A stretch of DNA of 50,048 nt, from NCBI GenBank assembly GCA_018223125.1, contig JAAEZA010000031.1, positions 1 through 50,048 of the forward strand, read 5' to 3'. Below are positions 18,721 through 27,701 of this stretch, piece after piece; position 1 is the stretch's first letter; every line of letters begins with the position of its first letter. The notes beneath the pieces were generated by a model. That model worked only from the letters and a program-made list of their open reading frames with translations. It did no database searches and was not told the origin of the DNA. Source of the DNA: Paracoccaceae bacterium. GTDB lineage: Bacteria > Pseudomonadota > Alphaproteobacteria > Rhodobacterales > Rhodobacteraceae. The translations under genes and the position numbers were made by a program.

Positions 18721-19397
18721 AGCTTGCGGCCGAACTTCGTGACTTTAGTGTCCGTCTCGGGCATGATTTCGCAGACCCCGAGTTTCTGATTCAGGCTGTG
18801 ACCCATTCGTCGTTGTCCTCGCCCACGCGGCCGGACAACCAACGGCTGGAGTTTCTGGGAGATCGGGTGCTGGGGCTGGTGATTGCCGAAGCCCTGTCGG
18901 ACCGTGATCCGGCGGCTTCCGAAGGACAGATGGCGCCGCGGTTCAACGCATTGGTGCGCAAGGAAACCTGTGCGGATATTGCCCGCGAGCTGGATCTGGG
19001 GGCGGCGCTGAAGATGGGGCGCTCCGAGATGATTTCGGGGGGGCGGCGCAAGCAGGCTATTCTGGCGGATGCGATGGAGGCGGTTCTGGCCGCTGTCTAC
19101 CGTGACGCGGGTTTCGAAGCCGCCCGCCGCCTGATCCTGCGCCTTTGGGACAGCCGGATTGATGCGGCCAAGGAAGACGCTCGGGACGCCAAGACGACCT
19201 TGCAGGAATGGGCGCAGGCCCGTGGCATGAAACCGCCGCAATATATCGAAGTGGGCCGTACAGGTCCGGATCACGCCCCCAAGTTCGAGATCGAGGCCCA
19301 GTTGGAAAACGGCCTTCGCGGACGCGGGGCCGCCGAAAGTAAACGCAATGCGCAACAGGCTGCCGCAAAGGCTGTTCTGACGCTGCTGGAGAAGTAG
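18717..19397 (+). CDS. rnc: Ribonuclease III
   Basis: This 226-residue RNase III cuts double-stranded RNA, including rRNA precursors. The nuclease signature [12 protein letters not shown] is present with the acidic residues of the second site in [15 protein letters not shown] double-stranded RNA-binding domain (about 150-226) ends in [14 protein letters not shown]. The start is the GTG at 18717, which overlaps the lepB TGA (GTGA) and follows AAGGCG by about 7 bases. Homology begins there, although the frame is open for 11 more codons upstream. Confidence 0.95.
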   Translation: MKLAAELRDFSVRLGHDFADPEFLIQAVTHSSLSSPTRPDNQRLEFLGDRVLGLVIAEALSDRDPAASEGQMAPRFNALVRKETCADIARELDLGAALKMGRSEMISGGRRKQAILADAMEAVLAAVYRDAGFEAARRLILRLWDSRIDAAKEDARDAKTTLQEWAQARGMKPPQYIEVGRTGPDHAPKFEIEAQLENGLRGRGAAESKRNAQQAAAKAVLTLLEK

Positions 19398-19398
19398 A

Positions 19399-20313
19399 AT
19401 GACTGAAACACGAGCCGGATTCGTGGCGCTGATCGGAGAGCCGAACGCGGGGAAATCCACGCTGATGAACCGGATTGTCGGGGCGAAAGTCTCTATCGTG
19501 ACCCATAAGGTGCAAACCACGCGGGCCCGCATTCGTGGCATCGCGATCGAGGATCAGAGCCAGATCGTCTTTGTGGATACACCGGGCCTGTTCCGCACGC
19601 GGCGCAATCTGGACCGCGCCATGGTTGCGGCGGCCTGGGCTGGTGCAGGGGATGCGGATATTACCGTTCTTCTGGTTGAAGCCCATCGCGGCATGTCACC
19701 GGGGGTGCGGATGATCCTGGAGGAACTGGGCAACAAGGTCGGCAAGAACACCAAGGTCGTTCTTGCGATCAACAAGATCGACAAGGTGGAATCCGCGCAA
19801 TTGCTGGCCCTGACGCAGGAACTGTCCAATGCCTATCCGTTTGAAGAGGTCTTTATGATCTCGGCTGAAAAGGGCCACGGGGTGAAGGATCTGACCAAAT
19901 ATTTGGCGCAAAACCTGCCTGCAGGCCCGTGGCTTTATCCCGAAGACCAGATCGCGGATGTGCCCTTGCGCATGATCGCAGCGGAAACCACCCGTGAAAA
20001 GCTGATGCTGCGTTTGCATCAGGAACTGCCCTATTTCCTGACGGTGGAAACCGAGAACTGGGAACAGAGAAAAGACGGCTCTGTGCGGATCGATCAGGTG
20101 ATTTATGTCACCCGCGAAGGGCACAAGGGGATCGCTGTCGGCCCGAAAGGGGAAACCATCAAGGCGGTGTCAATGGCCTCCCGTCAGGAGTTGAAGGAAC
20201 TGGTTGGCGCCGAGGTGCATCTGTTCCTTCAGGTCAAGGTGCGCCCGCGCTGGGAAACCGAGGCGGAGCGGTTCACCGAGATGGGACTGGACTTTAAAGA
20301 CACGCGGGAGTGA
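19399..20313 (+). CDS. era: GTPase Era
   Basis: This 304-residue Era GTPase acts in 30S ribosome assembly and binds 16S rRNA. G-motifs are G1 GEPNAGKST, G2 around TTRARIRGI, G3 DTPGLF, G4 NKID and G5 ISAEKG. The C-terminal KH domain has GHKGIAVGPKGETIKAVS. The ATG is one base after the rnc TAG, the usual rnc-era coupling. Confidence 0.97.
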   Translation: MTETRAGFVALIGEPNAGKSTLMNRIVGAKVSIVTHKVQTTRARIRGIAIEDQSQIVFVDTPGLFRTRRNLDRAMVAAAWAGAGDADITVLLVEAHRGMSPGVRMILEELGNKVGKNTKVVLAINKIDKVESAQLLALTQELSNAYPFEEVFMISAEKGHGVKDLTKYLAQNLPAGPWLYPEDQIADVPLRMIAAETTREKLMLRLHQELPYFLTVETENWEQRKDGSVRIDQVIYVTREGHKGIAVGPKGETIKAVSMASRQELKELVGAEVHLFLQVKVRPRWETEAERFTEMGLDFKDTRE

Positions 20314-20316
20314 TCC

Positions 20317-20646
20317 GTGGTCCGCGTGACCGCCGAGTTCTGGGTCAAAGCCTATCTGCGGCGTCTTGCGCTGGCAGATATTTCCGCGTTTGTCACGGCG
20401 CGCGGGGATGCAACGGCGGGGGCGGTTCTGGTCAAACAGGCGCCTCTGGACGGAACAGCAACGCTGTACCAGCGGTCTTACGATCTGGATGGTAACCGTG
20501 TTTGGGTCACTCTGGCTGAAGGCGCTGAGGGGGATGTGGACGAAGCCGTCCGCCGCCAGCGGTCTTTCGATCCTGACATCTGGGTTATAGAGGTAGAGGA
20601 TCGCGCGGGACGGCATCTTCTGGACGAAGACGGCCTGCGGGAGTGA
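20317..20646 (+). CDS. DUF1491 family protein
   Basis: This 109-residue protein starts with GTG three bases after the era stop. The DUF1491 pattern is visible: a TAEFWVKAYLRRL opening, GAVLVKQAPLDG and RQRSFDPDIWVIEVEDRAGRH near the end. The function is unknown. It appears to be the last gene of the rpoZ-to-era run, and a stem-loop follows. Confidence 0.85.
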   Translation: MVRVTAEFWVKAYLRRLALADISAFVTARGDATAGAVLVKQAPLDGTATLYQRSYDLDGNRVWVTLAEGAEGDVDEAVRRQRSFDPDIWVIEVEDRAGRHLLDEDGLRE

Positions 20647-20648
20647 GG

Positions 20649-20673
20649 CCGAAACAGCATGGCAGGGTTTCGG
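20649..20673 (+). terminator. Possible terminator of the era operon
   Basis: CCGAAAC (20649-20655) and GTTTCGG (20667-20673) form a seven-base stem with an 11-base loop, two bases after the DUF1491 stop. It lacks a T-run, so it may be a Rho-type or processing signal instead. The remaining spacer to the palindrome array at 20771 shows nothing else recognisable. Confidence 0.45.
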
Positions 20674-20770
20674 TCTGAGGGCACGCGGGTATCCGGCGCC
20701 ATTCCTTCTGCGGATTTTCGATAATCATAGAGTGTTGTTATTGCTGCGCAAAAACCATGACCCTGCAAAT

Positions 20771-20838
20771 ATGAAGCGTCATATATGAAGCTTCATGCAA
20801 GACGCGTGATATATGAAGCTTCATAAATGAAGCGTCGT
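20771..20838. repeat. Array of five 14-bp palindromic units upstream of ogt
   Basis: Five 12-base boxes start at 20771, 20785, 20799, 20813 and 20827, exactly 14 bases apart. Boxes 2 and 4 are the perfect palindrome ATGAAGCTTCAT. Box 1 is ATGAAGCGTCAT and box 5 is ATGAAGCGTCGT. The middle box (AAGACGCGTGAT) keeps 9 of 12 bases of box 1. Two-base spacers are AT, GC, AT and AA. Such a regular array suggests cooperative binding of a dimeric protein. It ends 120 bases before the ogt start. Confidence 0.85.
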
Positions 20839-20958
20839 TACAGCAGGGTGATCGGTTCGGGTTTCACGGGAAACATCAGCAGACAGCGCAACTGGCACAG
20901 CTTTCCCCCGGTCAAATCCTTCTTGCCAATGCGCAGCAAACAGGGGAACACTGCGCCC

Positions 20959-21414
20959 ATGAATGCAGCCTGTCTTAACACACCTGTCGGCACCCTGACC
21001 CTGATTGCGCAGGATGATGCGATCACACAACTTCTGTGGGATCAGCGGCAGGAAGGATCGCGGAGCCCTTTACTACAGGAAGGGCTGGACCAGCTTGCGG
21101 CCTATTTTGACGGGCGGCTTGAACAGTTCGACCTGCCTCTTGCCCCTCTGGGTACTGATTTTCAGCAACAGGTCTATGCTGCCATGTCCGCAATCCCGAA
21201 GGGGGAGACACGCACTTACGGAGAGATCGCAAAGGCGCTTGGCGTGCCTGCACAGCCTGTGGGGCAGGCCTGTGGTTCCAATCCCATTCCGGTGATTATT
21301 CCCTGCCACCGCGTTGTGGGAACCGGCCATCTTGGCGGGTTTTCCGGCGCAGGCGGCGTAGAAACCAAAGTCAAACTGCTGCAAGGCGAAGGGGCCTATT
21401 CCCTTCTGATTTGA
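20959..21414 (+). CDS. ogt: Methylated-DNA-[protein]-cysteine S-methyltransferase
   Basis: This 151-residue suicide repair protein removes O6-alkyl groups from guanine. The acceptor cysteine is C116 in VIIPCHRVVG. The preceding helix-turn-helix (GETRTYGEIAKALG, then QPVGQACGSNP with the arginine-finger position reading as Gln) is typical of Ogt/MGMT, and the C-terminal GHLGGFSGAGGVETK follows. I chose the ATG at 20959 because CAGGGG precedes it and homology begins there. The frame stays open upstream to 20827, inside the palindrome array, but that stretch looks non-coding. No Ada-type regulator is adjacent. Confidence 0.92.
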   Translation: MNAACLNTPVGTLTLIAQDDAITQLLWDQRQEGSRSPLLQEGLDQLAAYFDGRLEQFDLPLAPLGTDFQQQVYAAMSAIPKGETRTYGEIAKALGVPAQPVGQACGSNPIPVIIPCHRVVGTGHLGGFSGAGGVETKVKLLQGEGAYSLLI

Positions 21415-21424
21415 AAGTCTGCCC

Positions 21425-22261
21425 ATGTCCGTAGCTGTTTTTGCTGCAGTCCTGTTCGCGGCCCTGCTTCACGCCGGCTGGAACGCGATAATCAAGTTCG
21501 GAGAAGACAAGTTTCAGGGCATGGTGCTGCTGTCCATCGCCCACGGGCTGATCGGCTTGGTGATGATCGCGGTCTTTCCGGCCCCCGCGCCGGAGTCCTG
21601 GTGGCTTCTGGCCGGATCGGTGTTGTGTCATCTGGTCTATAAATCCTTTCTGACCATCGCCTACATGAGCGGAGACCTCAGCCGCGTTTATCCCATTGCG
21701 CGGGGGACCGCGCCCATGATCGTTCTGGTTGTCAGCCTGCTGATCTTGCCCGATGTCGTCAGTGCTACGCAGATTGGCGGTATCCTTCTGGTCGGGCTCG
21801 GGATTGTCCTGATGGCGAAAGGCGTTTTCACCCACGGGGAAGAACGCGCCCTTATTCCTTATGCGCTGATGGCGGCGGTAGGGACGGCGGGGTATTCGCT
21901 GTTTGACGGTATGGGGGCGCGTGCCTCCGGCCATGCTTCGGGCTTTGTGGGCTGGCTTTTCTTTCTCGACTCCTTCCTGTTCACCATTGGCGGAGTCGCC
22001 TTGCGCGGGCGGGCTGTGCTGCCGCGCGCGCCACGGGTCTGGGCGCTTGGCATGGTTGCGGGGCTGGCCTCGGTCATTGCCTACTGGATCGCGGTCTGGG
22101 CGATGACAGTCGCGCCCATCGCATTGGTCACGGCCCTGCGGGAGGTTTCCGTTCTCTTCGCGGTGCTGATCGGCATCCTGTTCTTCAGGGACAGGGCGGA
22201 CACCGGCAAGCTGATTGCTGCACTGGTAATCGTTCTCGGGGTGATAGCGATCAGAATCTGA
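21425..22261 (+). CDS. EamA-family (DMT) transporter
   Basis: This 278-residue protein of the drug/metabolite transporter superfamily has ten predicted membrane segments made of two EamA repeats. The first runs from the start to about residue 140 and the second from about 145 to 278, each ending in a GG-rich LVGLGIVLMAKG or VIVLGVIAI helix. A conserved ALREVSVLFAVLIGILFF lies in the second repeat. The substrate is unknown. It starts 10 bases after ogt and may be cotranscribed with it. Confidence 0.87.
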   Translation: MSVAVFAAVLFAALLHAGWNAIIKFGEDKFQGMVLLSIAHGLIGLVMIAVFPAPAPESWWLLAGSVLCHLVYKSFLTIAYMSGDLSRVYPIARGTAPMIVLVVSLLILPDVVSATQIGGILLVGLGIVLMAKGVFTHGEERALIPYALMAAVGTAGYSLFDGMGARASGHASGFVGWLFFLDSFLFTIGGVALRGRAVLPRAPRVWALGMVAGLASVIAYWIAVWAMTVAPIALVTALREVSVLFAVLIGILFFRDRADTGKLIAALVIVLGVIAIRI

Positions 22262-22275
22262 AACAGCGGAGGCGA

Positions 22276-22980
22276 TCAGGCTTTTTGCGGAAAGATCTGT
22301 TGCAGGATACCGGCCAGCAGCAGGTAGATGCTTGTGGCGGCCAGCACAAGTATCACGCCCGGTCCGGGGTTGAAATCAACCCAAGCGGCCATGGCGGCGG
22401 CGGCGGTCCAGACCAGCGCGACAGGCAGGCTCAGCCAGCGCCAGCGTTCCGTGCGTACGGGGTGGATGAATTTGAGCGGTGTAAACATGGTGATCGCACA
22501 GGCCACCACCAGAAACAGTGTGACCCAGAAATTCGGCTCGGTCGCAAAGATCACCAGTATCAGCATGTTCCATGTGGCCGGAAAGCCGGAAAAGCTGTTG
22601 TCCTTGGTCTTCATCCGCGTATCCACCATATACAGCGCAGAGGTGAAGGTGATCACAAGGATGCAGATCCAGCCTGTCCAGTCCGGCAGAAGGCCGCTTT
22701 GAAACAGGGCAAAGGCCGGAATGAAAATATAGGTCAGATAGTCGATAATCAGATCAAGGATCACACCATCATATTGCGGAGCGTGGGTTTTTACATCGTA
22801 CTTGCGCGCCAGAGGCCCGTCGATGCCGTCCACCACAAAGGCCACAACCAGCCAGAGGAACATCAAATCCCATTTTGACTGCGCCGCTGCCAGCATGGCG
22901 AGCATGGCAAACACGGCGCCCGTGGCGGTGAAAAGATGAACAGAGAGAGCTTTGATCTGATGTGTCATGGGCGGCTTCAT
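22276..22980 (-). CDS. pcs: Phosphatidylcholine synthase
   Basis: This 234-residue integral membrane CDP-alcohol phosphotransferase condenses CDP-diacylglycerol with choline. The catalytic signature is visible in order: DGPLAR, then YDG, then DLIIDY, with the four aspartates. Overall length and the C-terminal membrane segments match bacterial Pcs. The start may be the ATG at 22980 or the one four codons later. Neither has a strong binding site. It converges on the EamA gene and follows xerC by 26 bases on the same strand. Confidence 0.92.
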   Translation of the reverse strand: MKPPMTHQIKALSVHLFTATGAVFAMLAMLAAAQSKWDLMFLWLVVAFVVDGIDGPLARKYDVKTHAPQYDGVILDLIIDYLTYIFIPAFALFQSGLLPDWTGWICILVITFTSALYMVDTRMKTKDNSFSGFPATWNMLILVIFATEPNFWVTLFLVVACAITMFTPLKFIHPVRTERWRWLSLPVALVWTAAAAMAAWVDFNPGPGVILVLAATSIYLLLAGILQQIFPQKA

Positions 22981-23006
22981 ACAGCTTTTTGCAAATAAGG
23001 CGATGT

Positions 23007-23927
23007 TTATCCGCCTTTCGGATGGGCTTTTTTATAGACGGCCATCAAATGGGCCTGATCCAGAGCGGTATAGGCTTGGGTCGTCGAAAGCGAGGCATGG
23101 CCCAGCAATTCCTGTATTGCGCGCAAGTCTCCGCCTGCTTCCAGCAGGTGGGTGGCAAAGGAATGACGCATGGCGTGGGGGGTTGCCGTGGCCGGCAGGC
23201 CAAGCTGCATCCGTGCCTGTTCCATGACCTTCTGGATATGGCGCGGGTTCAGAACCTTGCCCTTCTTGCCCAGAAACAGCGGCGTTTCGGCTGTGTGGCT
23301 GAACGGGCAGAGCGCAAGATAGCTGTCCACCGCCTTTCGGGCAGCGGGCAACACGGGCACCACCCTGTCCTTGTCACCCTTGCCGCGGATGCGCAGGGTT
23401 TCCCCCAGTGGTACGGCAGCGAATGTCAGGCCAAGTGCTTCGGATATGCGCAGGCCGCAGCCGTAAAGCAGGGTGATCACCGCTGTGTCCCTTGCGCCTG
23501 TCCAGCCGTCCTGCGTCTGGAATTCGATGGTTTCGATCATGGCTTTTGCCTGATCTCTTGCGACGGGGCGGGGCAGTTGTGCTTTGAACTTCGGGGCGCG
23601 GGTTGCCAGCGGGGCGGTCACCTCGATGCCCTCGGCCTCTCCGAGCCAGCGGTAAAAGGATTTCACCGCCGAAAGTTCCCGCGCAAGCGATCGCGGCCCC
23701 ACACCGCGCCGCCGTTCATGGGCCATCCAGGCCCGCATATCGGTGATTTTTACCGTGCCGAGTTTGGTTTTCCCCAGATCGCCGCCCAAATGATTGGCCA
23801 GAAATCCGAGAAAGCCCGACACATCCCGCTGATAGGCTTCAACGGTTTTGGCAGAGGCCCCTTGCAACGCAGTGATACTGGCCAGCCAGCGGCCTAAAAG
23901 ATCATAGGCGCCGCTTTGGGCCGTCAT
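23007..23927 (-). CDS. xerC: Tyrosine recombinase XerC
   Basis: This 306-residue site-specific recombinase resolves chromosome dimers at dif with XerD. Catalytic residues are R160 (YGCGLRISEAL), K183 (RGKGDKDR), H251 and R254 (HAMRHSFATH), H277 (LLGHASLSTTQ) and nucleophile Y286 (AYTALD). The N-terminal SAM-like DNA-binding domain spans about 1-110. The ATG coincides with the end of the DUF484 gene, the classic DUF484-xerC coupling, so this is a core XerC and not a mobile-element integrase. Confidence 0.94.
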   Translation of the reverse strand: MTAQSGAYDLLGRWLASITALQGASAKTVEAYQRDVSGFLGFLANHLGGDLGKTKLGTVKITDMRAWMAHERRRGVGPRSLARELSAVKSFYRWLGEAEGIEVTAPLATRAPKFKAQLPRPVARDQAKAMIETIEFQTQDGWTGARDTAVITLLYGCGLRISEALGLTFAAVPLGETLRIRGKGDKDRVVPVLPAARKAVDSYLALCPFSHTAETPLFLGKKGKVLNPRHIQKVMEQARMQLGLPATATPHAMRHSFATHLLEAGGDLRAIQELLGHASLSTTQAYTALDQAHLMAVYKKAHPKGG

Positions 23928-24643
23928 CAGTTCAGCCAGCGGCGCAGCACACGTTCAAAGGCGCTGGCGAAAAAGACCAGAAGATCTGCGCCTTTCTGCG
24001 GGGTAAACTGGTCATTGCTGGCAGAGCCGAGCACCAGCATCGCAGGAAGGTTGCCCTTGCCCAGATCAAGCCGCAGCAGGGCTTCGGATGTCACCTTGCT
24101 CGCTGCATCTCCAAACAGAACCGGATCAGGGTCATGGATCGTCCGCAGGGTCACGGGGCGCACCGATGTGTTGCGCCCGCGCGAGATATAATCATTCACA
24201 GCACCCGGTGCACAGAAACACACACCGCTGCCGAATTCTGCCTGAAGCTGGTCTTCCATATCCGGCGTTGCTGCCGGACTTTCCAGCACCAGACGGGCCG
24301 AAGCCACATTCAGGATGCGGCCCAGTTCGTCCTGAAGAAGAACCAGAAAATCCGCGAATGTCTTGGGTTCGAGAATGGCAAGCGTGGCCCTGTGTATCTG
24401 GTTCGTACTGGCCAGATTGTCATAGGCCGCAGCGATCACATGGCGGTGGGTGTCTTCCAGCCGGTTCAACCGGGCCTCCAGCCGCTCCAGCGCGATGGCG
24501 CGCAGGTCGATAACATTCTTGCCGCGCGCCACCTCGTCTGCCGAGATAAGCGCGCGCATGATGTCACGGTCTTCGAGAACCTGAATAGGGTCGGATAGAA
24601 TATGTTCACGCACCGCGTCCTGCGGTTTCGCTTGCTCTGCCAT
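23927..24643 (-). CDS. DUF484 (GAF-like) protein
   Basis: This 238-residue cytosolic protein has an N-terminal helical coiled-coil region (about 35-70, RLEARLNRLEDTHRHVI) and a GAF-like domain thereafter, as in the DUF484 family. The C-terminal LVLGSASNDQFTPQKGADLL and FFASAFERVL motifs are characteristic. The function is unknown. It sits between fsa and xerC and shares a base with the xerC start. GAF-like proteins often bind small ligands, but nothing shows which. Confidence 0.88.
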   Translation of the reverse strand: MAEQAKPQDAVREHILSDPIQVLEDRDIMRALISADEVARGKNVIDLRAIALERLEARLNRLEDTHRHVIAAAYDNLASTNQIHRATLAILEPKTFADFLVLLQDELGRILNVASARLVLESPAATPDMEDQLQAEFGSGVCFCAPGAVNDYISRGRNTSVRPVTLRTIHDPDPVLFGDAASKVTSEALLRLDLGKGNLPAMLVLGSASNDQFTPQKGADLLVFFASAFERVLRRWLN

Positions 24644-24668
24644 TCGCTACGCCTCGTATCTGGGGGCG

Positions 24669-25322
24669 TTACAGGATCTTCTGTCCGGTTTTCGCCCAAT
24701 CTGCCATAAACGCCTCAAGACCTTTATCGGTCAGCGGATGTTTTGCAAGGTTTTGCAACACATTTGGCGGGGCAGTCACAACATCTGCGCCAATTTTGGC
24801 ACAATCGGACACGTGGTTCACCGTGCGGATCGACGCGGCGAGGATCTCTGTTTCATAGGCGTAATTGTCGTAAATCACGCGAATATCCTCGATCAGTTGC
24901 AGCCCGTCGATGTTGATATCGTCCAGGCGCCCGATGAACGGAGAGATAAAGGTCGCGCCCGCCTTGGCTGCCAGAAGCGCCTGATTGGCAGAGAAACACA
25001 GGGTCACGTTAACCATAGTGCCTTCTTCGGACAGGGTTTTACAGGTTTTCAGCCCGTCCCATGTCAGCGGCACTTTCACGGCAATGTTTTCCGCGATCTT
25101 GGCCAGCTTGCGGCCTTCCTTGATCATGTCGTCATAGTTCAGCGCCACAACTTCGGCACTGACCGGACCGTCAATCATGCCACAGATTTCCTTGGTCACT
25201 TCCAGAATGTCGCGACCGGATTTCAGGATCAGCGAAGGGTTGGTTGTCACACCATCCACAAAGCCCAGATCATTCAGTTCGGCGATTGCATCCACATCGG
25301 CGGTATCAACAAAAAATTTCAT
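24669..25322 (-). CDS. fsa: Transaldolase / fructose-6-phosphate aldolase family enzyme
   Basis: This 217-residue TIM-barrel class I aldolase is the length of the short transaldolase/FSA subfamily. It starts [12 protein letters not shown] and has GVTTNPSLI. The Schiff-base Lys is in IAVKVPLT, and the [20 protein letters not shown] segment and SPFIGRLDD follow. The short family includes both true transaldolases (pentose phosphate pathway) and fructose-6-phosphate aldolases, and sequence inspection does not separate them here. It is divergent from priA and heads the run fsa-DUF484-xerC. Confidence 0.9.
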   Translation of the reverse strand: MKFFVDTADVDAIAELNDLGFVDGVTTNPSLILKSGRDILEVTKEICGMIDGPVSAEVVALNYDDMIKEGRKLAKIAENIAVKVPLTWDGLKTCKTLSEEGTMVNVTLCFSANQALLAAKAGATFISPFIGRLDDINIDGLQLIEDIRVIYDNYAYETEILAASIRTVNHVSDCAKIGADVVTAPPNVLQNLAKHPLTDKGLEAFMADWAKTGQKIL

Positions 25323-25405
25323 CTTCGGGGTTCCTTGTGTCCGGTTGGTTTCTTGCGCGTGGCTTGCGCAGATGTCATGTTGGGGTTTATCGCAATGCGC
25401 CGTGA

Positions 25406-27628
25406 ATGAGAACCCCGCTTATCGTGCCCGAATACACCGATCAAAGCTATTTTGAAGCGGGTCAGCTTGTGGCTGTCCTGACCGCCCAGCCGCTCGATCG
25501 GCTGCTGGATTACAAGGCTCCGGCGGGGGGCTGTTTTCTAGCCGCTTATGTTGAGGTGCCTCTTGGTCCGCGCAAGGTGATCGGCGTTGTCTGGGGGGCG
25601 GGGCAGGGCGGCTATGACCCGAAAAAAATCCGCTCTGTCATCGGGGTGATTGACGTGCCCCCGATGCGCGAGGAGATGCAAAAGTTTCTGGCCCGTGTCG
25701 GGGATTACACGCTGACGCCGCTGTCGGCCATGCTGCGGCTGGCGACCCGTGCGCCCGGCCTGACCGATCCGCCGGGGATGCGCAAGATTTACGGGCTTGG
25801 CGATAAGGAACCGGACCGGATGACCCCTGCGCGGGAGAAGGTGATCGGCGTTCTGGAAGACCACGGCGGCGTGCGTTTTACCGCGGGGGAGCTGTCAACG
25901 CTGGCGGGGGTGACATCTTCGGTGGTGAAAGGCTTGATGAAACAGGGCGTGCTTGTCGAATACGAAACACCGCGCGATCTGCCCTATCCCCATCTTGATG
26001 CGGCCCATGCGGGCAAGGAACTGACGGGGGATCAGGCGCGGGTGGCGGGCTTGCTGCGGGATAAAGTAGCCGCGCAGAGCTATGGCACCAGTCTGCTGAA
26101 AGGGGTGACAGGATCGGGCAAGACCGAAGTGTATCTTGAGGCGGTGGCCGAATGTCTCGCACAGGGGCGGCAGGCGCTTGTGCTGCTGCCGGAGATCGCC
26201 CTGACGGTAGAGTTTCTGGACCGTGTGGAGCAACGCTTTGGCGCGCGCCCTGCGGAATGGCATTCCGGTGTGACGGTGACGGAACGGCGCCGCTGCTGGC
26301 GCATGGTGGGCGAAGGCAAGGCGCAGCTTGTGGTGGGGGCCCGTTCGGCGCTTTACCTGCCGTTCCAAAACCTTGGCTTGATCGTCGTGGATGAAGAACA
26401 CGACCAGTCTTACAAGCAGGAAGACGGCGTGCTTTACAATGCGCGGGACATGGCGGTGCTGCGGGCCTCGATTTGCGGGGCTTCGGTCGTGCTGGCCAGC
26501 GCAACACCTTCGCTGGAAAGCTGGGCCAATGCGCGGGCGGGGAAATACGAACGTTTTGATCTGGCGCAACGGTTTGGCGCGGCGGAACTGCCCGAGATGA
26601 AGGCGATTGACCTGCGCAAGGAAGAACTCCCCAGCGGGCGCTGGATCTCCGACAGTCTGGCGCGGGAGGTGTTTTCAAGGCTGGAACGCAAGGAACAATC
26701 GCTTTTGTTCCTGAACCGTCGCGGCTATGCGCCGGTGACGGTGTGTCGGGCCTGTGGCCACCAGATCGGCTGTGATCAGTGTGATGCGCGGATGGTGGAG
26801 CACCGCTTTCAGGGGCGTCTGATGTGCCACCAGTGCGGGGAAACCAAACCCATGCCGGATGCCTGTCCGTCCTGTCAGGTCGAAGGCAAACTGGCAGCGG
26901 TCGGGCCGGGGGTGGAACGTCTGGCCGAAGAAGCGGTGGAACGCTTCCCCGATGCGCGGATTGCGGTGCTGTCCTCGGATATGTCGATGACTGCGCGCAA
27001 CCTGAAAGAACGGATCAAATCCATTGCCGAAGGGGAGGCGGATATTATCATCGGCACGCAGCTTGTGGCCAAGGGGCATAACTTTCCGCTGCTGACCTGC
27101 GTGGGTGTGATTGACGCGGACCTTGGCCTGCAGGGCAGTGATCTGCGTGCGGCGGAGCGAACCTTTCAGTTGATCCGGCAGGTGGCCGGACGGGCAGGGC
27201 GTGCCGACAAGAAGGGCACGGCCTACATCCAGACCCTGCAACCGGAGCATCCGGTGATACAGGCGATCCTGACCGGCGACGAGGAAGAGTTCTGGGCCGC
27301 CGAAGCTGCCCAGCGCGAACAGGCCGGCGTGCCACCTTTCGGGCGTATGGCTGGCATCGTGCTGTCCGGTCCCGACCTCGCCCAAGTGTTCGACGTAGCA
27401 CAATATATGGTACGCAACGCCGAACCCTTGCGCCGGATCAATGCGGAAATCTTCGGGCCCGCCCCTGCACCGATTGCCCGTGTGCGGGGCCGTCACCGTG
27501 TGCGTATTCTGGTCAAGGCGGATAAAGGCACCGTGCTGCAACCCGCGCTGGCCGCTTGGCATGCCAGCATAAAGCCGCCCAATAATCTGCGCATCAGCAT
27601 AGATATCGACCCCCAGACCTTCTACTAA
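25406..27628 (+). CDS. priA: Primosomal replication protein N' (PriA helicase)
   Basis: This 740-residue PriA restarts stalled replication forks. The N-terminal DNA-binding domain (residues about 10-100) is followed by the helicase core: Walker A GVTGSGKT (233-240), DEEH box [20 protein letters not shown], and [17 protein letters not shown] for motif VI. The zinc-binding insert has cysteine pairs in [14 protein letters not shown] and MCHQCGE, then CPSC. The ATG at 25406 is supported by homology. It faces away from fsa across an 83-base spacer. Confidence 0.96.
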   Translation: MRTPLIVPEYTDQSYFEAGQLVAVLTAQPLDRLLDYKAPAGGCFLAAYVEVPLGPRKVIGVVWGAGQGGYDPKKIRSVIGVIDVPPMREEMQKFLARVGDYTLTPLSAMLRLATRAPGLTDPPGMRKIYGLGDKEPDRMTPAREKVIGVLEDHGGVRFTAGELSTLAGVTSSVVKGLMKQGVLVEYETPRDLPYPHLDAAHAGKELTGDQARVAGLLRDKVAAQSYGTSLLKGVTGSGKTEVYLEAVAECLAQGRQALVLLPEIALTVEFLDRVEQRFGARPAEWHSGVTVTERRRCWRMVGEGKAQLVVGARSALYLPFQNLGLIVVDEEHDQSYKQEDGVLYNARDMAVLRASICGASVVLASATPSLESWANARAGKYERFDLAQRFGAAELPEMKAIDLRKEELPSGRWISDSLAREVFSRLERKEQSLLFLNRRGYAPVTVCRACGHQIGCDQCDARMVEHRFQGRLMCHQCGETKPMPDACPSCQVEGKLAAVGPGVERLAEEAVERFPDARIAVLSSDMSMTARNLKERIKSIAEGEADIIIGTQLVAKGHNFPLLTCVGVIDADLGLQGSDLRAAERTFQLIRQVAGRAGRADKKGTAYIQTLQPEHPVIQAILTGDEEEFWAAEAAQREQAGVPPFGRMAGIVLSGPDLAQVFDVAQYMVRNAEPLRRINAEIFGPAPAPIARVRGRHRVRILVKADKGTVLQPALAAWHASIKPPNNLRISIDIDPQTFY

Positions 27629-27655
27629 GCCCTATTAATGCTTTATCAGGGGGGG

Positions 27656-27679
27656 CTGCGCCGCTAAACACGGGCGCAG
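27656..27679 (+). other. Hairpin between priA and hisC
   Basis: CTGCGCC and GGCGCAG form a seven-base stem with a 10-base loop (27663-27672). It is 28 bases after the priA stop and 22 bases before the hisC start. It may terminate priA transcription or affect hisC translation. No T-run follows, so the role is open. Confidence 0.45.
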
Positions 27680-27701
27680 AATACCAAAAGGATAACGTGA
27701 G

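Noticed and set aside
20478-20768. A 96-residue minus-strand gene
   Set aside because: It overlaps DUF1491 on the opposite strand and has low-complexity Ser/Arg-rich composition typical of an antisense shadow.
20771-20838. CRISPR array
   Set aside because: Units are 14 bases with 2-base spacers and no unique spacer sequences. No cas genes are present, so this is a binding-site array.
20827-20958. N-terminal extension of the ogt protein
   Set aside because: The frame is open, but it starts inside the palindrome array and the extra residues have no homology. A ribosome binding site and the conserved start are at 20959.
23007-23927. Integrase of a mobile element
   Set aside because: Gene order (DUF484-xerC) and length match the chromosomal XerC. 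No attachment repeats, phage genes or tRNA lie next to it.
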